Program-made: the position numbers and the translations under genes | Notes under the pieces: generated by a model | What the model was told of the DNA's origin: nothing | Database searches by the model: none | The model's input: only the letters and a program-made list of their open reading frames with translations | Shown here: piece after piece, positions 8,791 through 18,165 of the stretch | How positions within the stretch are numbered: the stretch's first letter is position 1 | How the letters are laid out: every line of letters starts with the position of its first letter | Source: Enteractinococcus coprophilus | Lineage (GTDB): Bacteria > Actinomycetota > Actinomycetes > Actinomycetales > Micrococcaceae | Length of the DNA: 64,000 nucleotides | Assembly: GCF_006716305.1 (NCBI RefSeq) | Contig: NZ_VFOU01000003.1 | Coordinates: 62,001-126,000, forward strand | Direction: 5' to 3'

Positions 8791-10791
8791 CTATTTAGGG
8801 TAGTTCGCTGCGTAGTTCAGAAACCATTCCAGTACATCAGGGTCCGCTGCGGTTTCGGTAGCGACCTTCTCAGGGGTCATGCCTTGGAAGACGCGTTTGA
8901 TCGGGACTTCCATGAGCTTGCCGGTCTTTGTCATCGGCACACCGGGTGCAATGATGACCTCATCGGGCACATACCGTGGGGAGAGCTCGGTACGGATAGT
9001 CTCAATGACTTTCGCCTTGACCGCTTCTGGATCTGCCTTGGGGTCACGGGGCACCACGAATAACGGCATGTAATAACCACCCTCATCGAGTTCGGCACCA
9101 ATAACCATTGACGCGGTGACTTCTTCGAGCGCATCTACAACCTGGTACAGATCGGAAGATCCCATGCGGATCCCACCGCGGTTCAGTGTGGCATCCGAAC
9201 GGCCGTGGATGACAAAGGAGAGCCGCTCGGTTTTGGTGGCGAAATCGCCGTGGTACCAAATGTGCGGGTCCTGACTGAAATATGCGTCGCGGTAACGGGC
9301 GCCGTCGTCGTCATTCCAGAAATACAGCGGCATGGTGGGCATAGGTTTGGTGATGACCAACTCACCGACCTGTTCGGTCACCGGTCTGCCGTGCTCGTCA
9401 TAGACGTCGGCGGCGACCCCTAAGTGCGGGCCCATGAGTTCGTTGATCCGGACCGGATCCATCGGATTAGACCCGACAAAGACCGAGCAGACGTCGGTGC
9501 CGCCGGAGTCGGAGCGCAACCGTATATCGGGGTTCACTGTGTCATATACCCACCGCCAGGTGCGCGCCGGGAGCGGTGAGGCAGAGACGAGCATATCGGT
9601 CAGGTGGGAGAGGTCGTAGTGGTCCCTGGGAATGAATTCAGATTCCTGGACACCAGTGAGAATGGCGGCCCCGCACCCGTAAAACGCGACGCGTTCATTG
9701 GCCAAGATTTCGAATTGCCGCCCCGGTCCCCCGGCAAAAACCGCACCCGAATAGGTCACGGCTTTGGCACCGATTATCAGCACAGCGACCTGCATATTCC
9801 ACAGCATCCAGGTCGTGGAGGTCGAAATATAAACGGGTGCGCCCTTGGGCACCCGGTAGTGCAGACCGAAAGATTTGGCGATTTCTAACACCGTACCGCC
9901 ATGGCCCTGAACGATACCTTTGGGTGTTCCTGTTGTGCCCGAGGAGTAGAGCACCCACAGCGGATGAGAAAAGTCTACGGGTTCAAATTTCGGCTCGCGC
10001 GGTTGGGCGATAATGTCGTCATAGCGAGTTGTGGTGACTTCGTGTGTTGCCACGAGCTCAGCTACGGTTTCGCTCACACCGGTTCGGGCGTTCTCCACCA
10101 GGATGTGGTGCTTGACTGAATCCAGGTGGGCCAGGAGTGCATCCAGGTCATCGGTTTGGTCGCGCAGTGTGCCGCCCAGTTCGAGGGCGTCAATGGTGAT
10201 GAGGACGGTGGGTTGGAGTTGCTGAAACCGACTGACGATGCCGGTGACACCAAAATCGACGTTGACCACCGACCAGATGGCCCCGACGGCGGCGCTGCCG
10301 AGGAGCCCGACGATGGCCTGCGGGATATTGGGCATGGCTGCCGCAACGACGTCACCGGGACGCACGCCGATGCTACGCAAATAGTCTGCAAAGGCTCCAA
10401 CATGCTCATTGAGCTGTTTCCAGGTCAGTGCGGTGCGGTTGAGGGATTCATCGAGTCCGATGATGGCCTCTTGGTCGGCCATTTCACGGGCGTGGCGCAG
10501 CACGTTTTGGGCGTAGTTGACCTTGGCGCCGCGCCCCCAGTGCGCGTTCGGCATGCGACCTGTGAGCATGTCTGCGGTGGGTTTTTCACCGATGACGTCA
10601 AAATACTCCCAGATCTCGGTCCAGAACAGTTCTAGGTCATCCACGGACCACTGCCACAGATCTAAATAGCTTGCCATGGTCAGGTCATGTTTGGCGTTCA
10701 TATCCACCATGAACTGATACATAGCGGTCGCGCGCACGTCTTCTTCGGCAGGCTGCCACAAAATATGATCAGTCACGATATCCCCCAGCAC
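8791..10791 (-). CDS. Acetoacetate--CoA ligase
   Basis: A 666-residue adenylate-forming enzyme of the acetoacetyl-CoA synthetase subfamily, activating acetoacetate to acetoacetyl-CoA with ATP for ketone-body or polyhydroxybutyrate-related metabolism. The N-terminal acetyl-CoA-synthetase-type cap (YLDLWQWSVDDLELFWTEIW) is present. The P-loop YSSGTTGTPKGIVQGHGG is near residue 282, and the C-terminal MTKTGKLMEVPIKRVFQG carries the catalytic lysine region. The length matches the family (about 650-670 residues). It is a single gene on the minus strand, separated by a hairpin from the symporter. Another acyl substrate cannot be excluded, but the C-terminal signature is quite specific. Confidence 0.9.
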   Translation of the reverse strand: MLGDIVTDHILWQPAEEDVRATAMYQFMVDMNAKHDLTMASYLDLWQWSVDDLELFWTEIWEYFDVIGEKPTADMLTGRMPNAHWGRGAKVNYAQNVLRHAREMADQEAIIGLDESLNRTALTWKQLNEHVGAFADYLRSIGVRPGDVVAAAMPNIPQAIVGLLGSAAVGAIWSVVNVDFGVTGIVSRFQQLQPTVLITIDALELGGTLRDQTDDLDALLAHLDSVKHHILVENARTGVSETVAELVATHEVTTTRYDDIIAQPREPKFEPVDFSHPLWVLYSSGTTGTPKGIVQGHGGTVLEIAKSFGLHYRVPKGAPVYISTSTTWMLWNMQVAVLIIGAKAVTYSGAVFAGGPGRQFEILANERVAFYGCGAAILTGVQESEFIPRDHYDLSHLTDMLVSASPLPARTWRWVYDTVNPDIRLRSDSGGTDVCSVFVGSNPMDPVRINELMGPHLGVAADVYDEHGRPVTEQVGELVITKPMPTMPLYFWNDDDGARYRDAYFSQDPHIWYHGDFATKTERLSFVIHGRSDATLNRGGIRMGSSDLYQVVDALEEVTASMVIGAELDEGGYYMPLFVVPRDPKADPEAVKAKVIETIRTELSPRYVPDEVIIAPGVPMTKTGKLMEVPIKRVFQGMTPEKVATETAADPDVLEWFLNYAANYPK

Positions 10792-10864
10792 CGTACGAGA
10801 GCATCATGGTTTTCAGTGTAGTCCCTGGCCAGGTCCCGGCGCAGCCGGAATGCGGGTCGGGCGG

Positions 10865-12271
10865 TTAGAACTGTTCGCGCTTGTGTAATTGGCGGGCCAC
10901 TTCGGCCACCGTGCCTGACAGCGACGGGTAGATCGTAAACGTCTCGGCTAAGTCATCCACATGAAGTTTTTGCGATACAGCCAGTGACAGCGGATAAATC
11001 AAATCCGAGGCACGTGGTGCCACAATCACCCCACCCACGACGTGGCCGGAACCACGCCGTGCGAAGATTTTCACGAAACCTTCATCGACATTCATCATCT
11101 TGGCGCGCGCATTAGACGCCATGGGGATCATGTACTCATCAACCTGGTATTCGCCGGTGGCGACCATAGCAGCGGTGACCCCGACCGTAGCAATCTCCGG
11201 AGAGGTGAAAATATTGGAGGCTACCTGGTTGCGCGAAAACGGCTTGACGACATCGCCAAGAATGTGGTTAACGGCGATCCGTCCCTGCATCGCAGCCACC
11301 GAGGCAAGGGCCAGGCGCCCGGTGCAGTCCCCTGCAGCATAAATCCCCGGCACCGAGGTGCGCGAGACCGCATCAATTTTGATGTGACCAGACTCGGTCA
11401 CTTCCACGCCGATGTTTTCCAGTCCCATCCCGGTGGTATTGGGGATACCCCCGACCGCTAGCAGACAGTGCGAGCCTTCCACGTAACCACCGGCAGATAG
11501 CTCAACTCGGACGCCGTCTTTAATCCGCGTCACGGCTTCGGCACGCGTACGAGAGATCACGTTGACACCGTTTTCGGAAAATACCTCTTCCAACACTCGT
11601 GCCGCATCAGGGTCTTCACCCGGTAACAGGGTGTCGCGCGAGGACACCAGAGTAACATTCGAGCCCAACAGCTGATAGGCCGATGCGAATTCGGCACCGG
11701 TGACACCAGAACCGACCACGATCATGTGTTCGGGTAGCTCATCCATGGAGTAGAGCTGTTTCCAGTTGAAGATCCGCTCGCCGTCTGGTTTAGCCGTGGG
11801 GAGCTCTCGCGGTGAAGCACCCGTAGCAATCAAAACGGCATCCGAAGAAACGTGTTCGACGTTGCCCTCCATCGTCTTGACCTCGACGACGTTGCGTTCG
11901 ATAAAACACGCCTCACCCATCATGATTCGCACTCCGTTGGCTTGCAGGCCACGACGAATGTCTTCGGATTGATCCGCTGCCAGGCGGAGTAGGCGACGGT
12001 CAATGAGTTCGATATTGGATTTGACCGAGTGTGCATCAAATTCCAAGCCCAGGCTCGGAGCACTCATAACGCGTCGTCGGGAGTCAGCCGAGGCGATCAG
12101 TGTCTTGGAGGGGACGACGTCGGTTAAGACGGCCGAACCACCAATCCCATTGCGTTCGATGAGCGTGACCTCGGCACCAAATTTCGAGGCCACGAGGGCG
12201 GCTTCATACCCGCCAGGGCCACCGCCGATGATCGTAATGGAAGGACGAGGGACAATTTCTAGAGTGCTCAC
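10865..12271 (-). CDS. LpdA-like NAD(P)H-quinone/flavoprotein oxidoreductase
   Basis: A flavoprotein of the pyridine-nucleotide disulfide reductase fold, about 468 residues from the preferred GTG at 12271. The FAD-binding GGGPGGYEAALVASKFG is near residue 14, the NAD(P) domain has VVGSGVTGAEFASAYQLLGS, and the second FAD motif is GIYAAGDCTG. The usual redox CxxxxC is absent; the region reads GIGGSAVLTDVVPSK. The C-terminal catalytic HxxxxE region is also altered (TIYPSLSGTVAEVA). This matches M. tuberculosis LpdA (Rv3303c), an NAD(P)H:quinone reductase, rather than dihydrolipoamide dehydrogenase. An upstream ATG at 12313 would overlap the divergent gene, so the internal GTG (protein VSTLEIVPRP) is chosen. 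It is divergent from the nucleoside phosphorylase gene. Confidence 0.85.
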   Translation of the reverse strand: MSTLEIVPRPSITIIGGGPGGYEAALVASKFGAEVTLIERNGIGGSAVLTDVVPSKTLIASADSRRRVMSAPSLGLEFDAHSVKSNIELIDRRLLRLAADQSEDIRRGLQANGVRIMMGEACFIERNVVEVKTMEGNVEHVSSDAVLIATGASPRELPTAKPDGERIFNWKQLYSMDELPEHMIVVGSGVTGAEFASAYQLLGSNVTLVSSRDTLLPGEDPDAARVLEEVFSENGVNVISRTRAEAVTRIKDGVRVELSAGGYVEGSHCLLAVGGIPNTTGMGLENIGVEVTESGHIKIDAVSRTSVPGIYAAGDCTGRLALASVAAMQGRIAVNHILGDVVKPFSRNQVASNIFTSPEIATVGVTAAMVATGEYQVDEYMIPMASNARAKMMNVDEGFVKIFARRGSGHVVGGVIVAPRASDLIYPLSLAVSQKLHVDDLAETFTIYPSLSGTVAEVARQLHKREQF

Positions 12272-12370
12272 GGGTTCTATTGTGGTCTGTTTTGTCACAA
12301 AATGCATAATCACACACGCGCGTCAGGTGTTTCGTTGGTTTTGACCTGGACCGGCGATACAGTGGGGGCT

Positions 12371-13198
12371 GTGAACGATACAAGACAATATCTCATCGGA
12401 GATCATCCAGGGTTTGCGCTTGCTCGCCAAGCCGCGGCCGTATTGGCCGACAAATTCGGCACAGACCGGCACGACATCGGGGTGGTCTTAGGGTCCGGCT
12501 GGGCGCACACGATCACCGCCCTTGGCGAAGTCGTTGCCGAGGTGCCTTTCAACGACGTCCCCGGGTTGGATGGCGACGGCGTGGCCGGCCATGTCCAAAA
12601 GATCACCTCTGTGCGGCTAGCCGATGGTCGTCGAGTCTTAGTGTTTGGTTCGCGCACGCATTTTTATGCCAGCCGTGATGTCCAGGCGGTTGCTCATGTG
12701 GTCCGTACGATTGCCGCGGCCGGCGCCGGCGTCGTGGTGCTGACCAATGGATGTGGTGGCTTAGATCCACAGCTTGCCCCGGGTACCCCAGTGCTCATTG
12801 CCGATCACATCAACCTGACCGGGGTGACTCCACTGGTGGGCCCAGAATTTGTGGACATGACCGACGCCTACGCCGACCGGTTACGCACGGTTGCCAAACA
12901 GGTTGATCCAAGCTTGACCGAGGGTGTCTACGTGCAGTTCGCAGGCCCTCAGTATGAAACACCGGCTGAAGTAGCGATGGCTGCCAGGCTTGGAGGTGAT
13001 CTGGTGGGCATGTCGACGGCGTTAGACACGATTGCAGCCCGCCACGTCGGACTCGAGGTGTTGGGCGTCTCGCTGGTCACCAACCCCGGCGCCGGGGTGA
13101 CTGATGCGCCATTATCGCACGAGGATGTTCTGGCCGCTGGCGAGGCCGCAGCCCCACGGGTATCAAAGCTGCTCGCCGAAATTATTCAGGCAATCTAG
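12371..13198 (+). CDS. Purine nucleoside phosphorylase
   Basis: A 275-residue PNP/MTAP family 2 phosphorylase, which cleaves purine (deoxy)nucleosides with phosphate to base and (deoxy)ribose 1-phosphate. Motifs are the phosphate-binding VVLGSGWAHT, SRTHFYASRDVQAVAHVVRTI, TNGCGGLDP, the substrate region YVQFAGPQYETPAE and MSTALDTIAARH, and TNPGAGVTD. The GTG at 12371 is preferred over the ATG at 12302, which would overlap the divergent flavoprotein. It is followed 1 bp later by a phosphosugar mutase and then deoC, making a nucleoside-salvage operon. M. tuberculosis has a similar deoD-pmmB order. Confidence 0.92.
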   Translation: MNDTRQYLIGDHPGFALARQAAAVLADKFGTDRHDIGVVLGSGWAHTITALGEVVAEVPFNDVPGLDGDGVAGHVQKITSVRLADGRRVLVFGSRTHFYASRDVQAVAHVVRTIAAAGAGVVVLTNGCGGLDPQLAPGTPVLIADHINLTGVTPLVGPEFVDMTDAYADRLRTVAKQVDPSLTEGVYVQFAGPQYETPAEVAMAARLGGDLVGMSTALDTIAARHVGLEVLGVSLVTNPGAGVTDAPLSHEDVLAAGEAAAPRVSKLLAEIIQAI

Positions 13199-13199
13199 C

Positions 13200-14903
13200 A
13201 TGACCGACCCACTTGAAATAGCCCGCCAGTGGCTGGTATTGGATCCTGACAACGCAGGAATATTGACCCGAGAAATTCAGGCCGCAGAAACTGGGGACGA
13301 TGCGGCGGTCGCTGCTGTGACCGCACGGTTTGCCGGGTATCTAACCTTTGGGACGGCGGGGCTTCGCGCCCCACTGGGCCCTGGGACGACACGGATGAAT
13401 CGGGTGGTCGTGCAGCGAGCGGCTGCCGGGATTGCTGATTTCGCCAAGCAGTATATCGATATTCCCTCGGTGGTCATCGGTTACGACGCACGACACGGGT
13501 CTAAAGATTTTGCCATTGATTCAGCCGCAGTGCTGACCGCGGCGGGATGCCGGGTGCGGCTGCTGACGGCGCAGACCCCGACCCCGGTGTTGGCGTTTGC
13601 ACTAAAACATTTCGACGCCGATATTGGCATCATGGTGACCGCTTCGCATAATCCACCCGCCGATAATGGCTACAAGGTGTATTTAGGCCCCCGACTGGTC
13701 GCCGCCGACGATACGGTCGGCGCCTATGGTCAATTGACGTCACCAACCGACCAGATCATCGCTGGATATATTCAGCAATGGAACACCGCCGCTGAGCTCC
13801 CGCCACGATCAGATAATGGTTGGGAATACGTCCCCGAGACAATCATTGATGAATACGTCGCTGCCGTTGCACAGTTCATCGCTGAACTGTCACCGACACT
13901 AACCCACCGACCGGGGCTCAAGATCGTGTATACGGCGATGCACGGCGTCGGGGGTGCAACATTTAGCAAGCTGTTGGAAGCCACCGGATTTGCCGTCCCG
14001 CAGCTCGTGGCGAGTCAGGCTGATCCTGACCCTGCGTTTCCCACCGTGGTCTTCCCGAACCCCGAAGAACCTGGGGCTTTGGACGAAGCTTTTGCCACTG
14101 CGGCTGCAGCTGCCGAAACCGATCTCATCGTGGCGCATGATCCGGACGCCGACCGTCTGGCCGTTGCGGTCCCGATCGAGGGTCAATGGCAGCGACTCAC
14201 CGGTGATCAGGTGGGATTATTACTTGGCGCTCGGTTGATGCCGTATTTGGTCCACCACGATTTAGCGGCAGCAAATTCTATTGTTTCAGCACCACAACTC
14301 GCACAGTTAGCAGCCCAGCACGACGTGCACCATGAATTCACTCCGACCGGGTTCAAATGGATTTGTCGGGTCAACCGGTTGGGGTATGGCTATGAAGAAG
14401 CTCTCGGCTATGCGGTGGCCCCGCATCTAGTCAATGACAAAGACGGCCTGTCAGCTGCCATCGTGGTGCTTGATCTGGCCGCAGAACTCAAAGCGGCCGG
14501 TACAAACCTGGGGACCTATCTGGCTGAGCTGACCGATCAATTAGGGCCCACTCTGACCGACCAGGTTGCCGTGCGTGTGCCGTCCCCGAGTGTCGGCACG
14601 CTGCTAGTCGATGATCTCCGAGCCAACCCACCCCAGCAGCTGGCGGGTCTAGCACCGGTGACAACCATCGACTATCAGCAACCGGAAGTGCCACTTGGGC
14701 AACGCTATGGTCCAATGAATATGCTGGAATTTTCAACACAGGGACCACTATCTGCACGGTTGATGATCCGACCTTCAGGTACCGAACCGAAGGTCAAATG
14801 CTATATCTCTGTAACGGCTGCACCAGGAACTGCGATGGACACCGTGAGGTCCGTGCTGCAGCGCTTGCGGGATGAGGCAGCCACCATGGTCCAAGTTACT
14901 TAA
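13200..14903 (+). CDS. Phosphomannomutase/phosphopentomutase family protein
   Basis: A 567-residue alpha-D-phosphohexomutase superfamily enzyme. The active-site serine loop is MVTASHNPPADNGYKVY (near residue 144), the metal-binding loop is HDPDADRLAV (near residue 312), the sugar-binding loop is GYEEALGYAV, and the phosphate-binding RPSGTEPKVKCY is near the C-terminus. Sitting between purine nucleoside phosphorylase and deoxyribose-phosphate aldolase, it is likely to convert (deoxy)ribose 1-phosphate to the 5-phosphate, that is, a phosphopentomutase role; this is inferred from context. The ATG at 13200 begins 1 bp after the phosphorylase stop; a longer upstream frame merely overlaps that gene. 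TAAGGAGAG for deoC follows its stop. Confidence 0.9.
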   Translation: MTDPLEIARQWLVLDPDNAGILTREIQAAETGDDAAVAAVTARFAGYLTFGTAGLRAPLGPGTTRMNRVVVQRAAAGIADFAKQYIDIPSVVIGYDARHGSKDFAIDSAAVLTAAGCRVRLLTAQTPTPVLAFALKHFDADIGIMVTASHNPPADNGYKVYLGPRLVAADDTVGAYGQLTSPTDQIIAGYIQQWNTAAELPPRSDNGWEYVPETIIDEYVAAVAQFIAELSPTLTHRPGLKIVYTAMHGVGGATFSKLLEATGFAVPQLVASQADPDPAFPTVVFPNPEEPGALDEAFATAAAAAETDLIVAHDPDADRLAVAVPIEGQWQRLTGDQVGLLLGARLMPYLVHHDLAAANSIVSAPQLAQLAAQHDVHHEFTPTGFKWICRVNRLGYGYEEALGYAVAPHLVNDKDGLSAAIVVLDLAAELKAAGTNLGTYLAELTDQLGPTLTDQVAVRVPSPSVGTLLVDDLRANPPQQLAGLAPVTTIDYQQPEVPLGQRYGPMNMLEFSTQGPLSARLMIRPSGTEPKVKCYISVTAAPGTAMDTVRSVLQRLRDEAATMVQVT

Positions 14904-14912
14904 GGAGAGTTT

Positions 14913-15608
14913 GTGTCCAACACCGCCCCACTGAGCCCCACGCAGGTGGATCAACTCGATGCCCAACAGTTGGCCTCGATGATCGATCACACCCTGCTCG
15001 CCCCCACTGCCACAGTCCAAGACATTGATCAGCTGTGCGACCAAGCAGCAGAATTTATGACCGCTTCGGTGTGTATCCAGCCCATCTGGGTGGCTTACGC
15101 GGCCAAACGTCTAGATGAGTCTCCGGTGAAGATCTGCACGGTGATCGGCTTTCCATCTGGCGCCCAGACCCCAGAAACAAAAGCCTTTGAGACCGCTCAA
15201 GCGATCACCAATGGTGCCGAAGAGGTTGATATGGTCATCAACCAAGCCGCAGCGCTGGTTGCTGACAAGGCCGCTTTGCTGCATGACATTCGCTCCGTAG
15301 TAGACGCTGCCGCAGGACATGACGTGTTGGTTAAAGTGATCTTGGAGACGGCAGCCCTCACCGATCAGGCCAAGATCTTGGCCTGTGAAGCCGCCCTCGA
15401 AGCCGGAGCAGACTTCGTCAAAACCTCCACTGGTTTCGGTCCAGGTGGAGCCACAGCGGCTGATGTCACCTTGCTGCGCAATACAGTCGGTCATGGCCTG
15501 GGTGTCAAAGCGTCGGGTGGGATCCGCACCCGTCAGGATGCCATGGAGATGCTCAAAGCTGGCGCAACCCGGCTCGGGGCCAGCTCGACTTACGCTATTC
15601 TTAGTTAA
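14913..15608 (+). CDS. deoC: Deoxyribose-phosphate aldolase
   Basis: A 231-residue class I aldolase that splits 2-deoxyribose 5-phosphate into acetaldehyde and glyceraldehyde 3-phosphate, the last step of deoxynucleoside salvage. The Schiff-base lysine lies in FVKTSTGFGPGGAT, the second conserved lysine in VLVKVILETAAL, and the third in VKASGGIRT. The N-terminal LASMIDHTLLAPTAT is typical. The start is GTG with AAGGAGAG about 7 nt upstream. It is the third gene of the phosphorylase-mutase-deoC run. Confidence 0.95.
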   Translation: MSNTAPLSPTQVDQLDAQQLASMIDHTLLAPTATVQDIDQLCDQAAEFMTASVCIQPIWVAYAAKRLDESPVKICTVIGFPSGAQTPETKAFETAQAITNGAEEVDMVINQAAALVADKAALLHDIRSVVDAAAGHDVLVKVILETAALTDQAKILACEAALEAGADFVKTSTGFGPGGATAADVTLLRNTVGHGLGVKASGGIRTRQDAMEMLKAGATRLGASSTYAILS

Positions 15609-15671
15609 CAACACATCATCGCACCGTCGACCACGCTATGCTGTCGACAGTAGAATTTCTGAAAGAACGAG

Positions 15672-15953
15672 GTGTCTCCCGTGATTCGTGACGGTAAACC
15701 GGCAAACTTCTCCGGTGAAGGCAATACCGCTGGCAACTGGTTGATCTATGGCATCACCCTGATCATTTTCCTTGTGAGCCTCTACATGCTGAACTTCCTG
15801 GAATTCGAGACCGTCTGGGTTCCAATGCTTGGCATCACCATCTTGGGTTCTCTAGCGTTCTATATCCCGAAGCAGATCACGGGCCGTTCCAATACGGTTG
15901 ACCACGATTTCGTGACTGACCCAGCTCACGAAACACACTCACCGAATCTCTAA
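15672..15953 (+). CDS. Small two-helix membrane protein of unknown function
   Basis: A roughly 90-residue protein with two hydrophobic segments (about residues 23-44 and 49-65), connected by a short loop containing FLEFETVW, and a polar acidic/His-rich tail. It starts at GTG 15672 or GTG 15681; the GAGG at 15669-15672 favours the second, GAAAG at 15661-15665 the first. No family is recognised with certainty. It is followed directly by a strong terminator and sits 63 bp after deoC. The codon pattern and Shine-Dalgarno support a real gene. Confidence 0.7.
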   Translation: MSPVIRDGKPANFSGEGNTAGNWLIYGITLIIFLVSLYMLNFLEFETVWVPMLGITILGSLAFYIPKQITGRSNTVDHDFVTDPAHETHSPNL

Positions 15954-15976
15954 ACACACTCTTATAAGAGTTAGTT

Positions 15977-16011
15977 AACAGCACCCGGGGTCTGTTGCCC
16001 CGGGTGCTGTT
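15977..16011 (+). terminator. Intrinsic terminator
   Basis: AACAGCACCCGGGG (15977-15990) pairs perfectly with CCCCGGGTGCTGTT (15998-16011), a 14-bp stem with a 7-nt loop, followed by GTGTTTGTC. It separates the small membrane protein gene from the acyltransferase pair. Confidence 0.85.
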
Positions 16012-16025
16012 GTGTTTGTCGCACT

Positions 16026-17084
16026 ATGCATATTTCACACCGGAATCTAGGCATTGATGCCCTGCGCGTCTTTTCCATTGCCATGGTTATCCTTGGGCAC
16101 TCTGGAACCTTCGATGGCTCCGGTCTGCTATCCATCTGGCGGATGCCATTATTCTTTATCCTGTCAGGCTTCTTTCTGGTCCCCTACCGCAGATCGTTGC
16201 GTGTAGAAGTCGCCCGACGTTGGGAAACTCTTATCATTCCTTACCTGGCGTGGTCCATGGTGATTACACTGGTAGTGGTTGCTGTGAAGTGGAATGACCC
16301 AGCAGACATGCTGCATCAGCTGTATACGGGCTGGCGCGGGGGTACCGGACGCTCGGCTTTTTGGATGTCGTCATGGTTTTTGTTGACCTTGGCGGTTTCG
16401 GCGATCATTTTACGCTATCTGGAGCGTTCTGCGCGCTGGGTCGCCTGGACCGTAGGCATCGCAGGAGTGGTGGTCTCGAGGATTTTTGCCTACCTCCAAG
16501 ATATTGAAGTCCTGGATGGGCATCCATTTGCTGACCTACCGCTGCGATTAGGCATCAGCTTGCCGGTAATCTTCTATTTACTCATCGGCCAAGAAATCCG
16601 TGCCCGCATCATGCCGCTGGTCCAAGAGCTCTCCGCGACTCGTGCCACCTCCATTGGCGTCGTCTTAATTATCGCGCCACTGGTCTTAACCCACCACTTC
16701 AGCATCCCTGCACACTACATTCACGCAGGTCGATTTGGTTGGCCAGTTATTACCCCGGCTATCGCGATCACGGTGACCATTGGCTTTATCATGATCTTCT
16801 CGACTTGGATCAACCGACTGCTGCATCGCTGGACGCTCCTGGGACAAGTCGTGGGGCGATTGGTGCGTACCGGTTCAACAGTAGTCCTATCCCATGGCTT
16901 AATTCTGCTGTGGATGCACTCAATTGGCTTCAATTCCAGCTCCCTAGGCGATCTATTCATACGGTTTGGGGTAGCCTTGTCCACAGCGTTTACCGTCGGG
17001 CTACTCCTCAACATGACACCGGCGGCCCGCGCACTATCTGGAGTACCCCAAGAACGACCAGTTCGCGTAGCAATCGCTGCTTAG
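16026..17084 (+). CDS. Acyltransferase 3 family membrane protein (first of a tandem pair)
   Basis: A 352-residue polytopic membrane protein of the Acyl_transf_3/OafA type, with about ten hydrophobic segments. The N-terminal GIDALRVFSIAMVILGHSG contains the conserved Arg and His of the family, followed by WRMPLFFILSGFF and the RRWETLIIPYLAWS segment. Such enzymes move acyl groups from a cytoplasmic donor to a cell-surface sugar or polymer. The target is unknown. It is 5 bp after the preceding terminator and 16 bp before a close paralogue, clearly a tandem duplication. The visible start is ATG at 16026 with a weak Shine-Dalgarno. Confidence 0.88.
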   Translation: MHISHRNLGIDALRVFSIAMVILGHSGTFDGSGLLSIWRMPLFFILSGFFLVPYRRSLRVEVARRWETLIIPYLAWSMVITLVVVAVKWNDPADMLHQLYTGWRGGTGRSAFWMSSWFLLTLAVSAIILRYLERSARWVAWTVGIAGVVVSRIFAYLQDIEVLDGHPFADLPLRLGISLPVIFYLLIGQEIRARIMPLVQELSATRATSIGVVLIIAPLVLTHHFSIPAHYIHAGRFGWPVITPAIAITVTIGFIMIFSTWINRLLHRWTLLGQVVGRLVRTGSTVVLSHGLILLWMHSIGFNSSSLGDLFIRFGVALSTAFTVGLLLNMTPAARALSGVPQERPVRVAIAA

Positions 17085-17100
17085 ATGTTGAAACGGATTT

Positions 17101-18165
17101 ATGACCACCACCCGCCCAGCTCGAAATGTCGGAATCGACCTGCTACGCGTCTTTTCGATCGTGATGGTGGTCGTTGGTCACGCTGGCTATTTTCCGCACG
17201 CAGAACTCCTCACGATCTGGCGGATGCCACTCTTTTTCATGCTCTCGGGGTTCTTTTTCACTCCGGGACGCACGCTCGCTTCTGAGTTCACACGCCGTTG
17301 GGATACTCTGATTATTCCCTACCTGGCCTGGTCCGTTATTATTTCGGCCTGGATTATCACGGTTGAGTGGGGCCAGCAAGGCGTCATCCTGGATCATCTA
17401 CATACCGGCTGGATGGGTGGTGCACGGCAGTCGATTTTTTGGATGGCGGCATGGTTCATCACGACCCTAGCGGGAGCTACGCTGCTGCGCCGCTTCTTAG
17501 AACCCTTAGGGTCAGCGGTGGTGTGGACCGTTGCGATCCTGGGAGTACTCACGTCGTATGCGTGCTACCGGTTGGTGATCAATGGTATTTTCGAGACTCA
17601 TCCGCTGGTTGATACTCCCTTGCGACTGGGACTGGCGTGGCCGGTCATGTTCTATCTACTCGCAGGGGAAACACTACGCAAGCTGCTGATGCCCTTGGTC
17701 CGCAAGTACTCGTCACATGTTCTTGCCGCTCTGGGCGTGGTACTTGTCGGAGCCGGCCTGGCGATCACCTACACCACACCGGTGCGCGCCCATTACATTC
17801 AGGTAGGAGATTTTGGCACGATTGTTGCCACCCCGCTGATTGCGATTGCGGTGACAGCAGGTTTTATTCTGATCTTTGCTACCTGGGTTAATGACGGTTT
17901 ACAAAATTTCCCGACCATCCAGGCAGGAGTCTCCAGGCTGGTGCGAACCGGTACCGCCGTGGTATTTATCCACGGGCTGGTCTTAGTCTGGATGCACCAG
18001 AATGGTTTTGGCGACGATAGCCTCAGTCATTTGTTGCTGCGCATGGGTGTAGCGCTGATCATCTCATTTATCATCGGGCTGATGATCAACACCACATCGG
18101 CCTCCAGGCTACTGTCCGGAGCACCCCGAGAGTCGAGGTTTTTCCGGGTACGACAAACCTCTTAG
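17101..18165 (+). CDS. Acyltransferase 3 family membrane protein (second of the tandem pair)
   Basis: A 354-residue paralogue of the preceding gene with the same layout: GIDLLRVFSIVMVVVGHAG near the N-terminus, WRMPLFFMLSGFF, RRWDTLIIPYLAWS, and a final helix followed by a short basic tail. Large parts align without gaps to the upstream copy, but residues between the conserved blocks differ, so the duplication is not recent. It probably modifies a cell-envelope glycan; substrate unknown. Its stop overlaps the stop region of mfd on the opposite strand (18162-18165), so the two transcripts converge without a visible terminator. Confidence 0.88.
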   Translation: MTTTRPARNVGIDLLRVFSIVMVVVGHAGYFPHAELLTIWRMPLFFMLSGFFFTPGRTLASEFTRRWDTLIIPYLAWSVIISAWIITVEWGQQGVILDHLHTGWMGGARQSIFWMAAWFITTLAGATLLRRFLEPLGSAVVWTVAILGVLTSYACYRLVINGIFETHPLVDTPLRLGLAWPVMFYLLAGETLRKLLMPLVRKYSSHVLAALGVVLVGAGLAITYTTPVRAHYIQVGDFGTIVATPLIAIAVTAGFILIFATWVNDGLQNFPTIQAGVSRLVRTGTAVVFIHGLVLVWMHQNGFGDDSLSHLLLRMGVALIISFIIGLMINTTSASRLLSGAPRESRFFRVRQTS

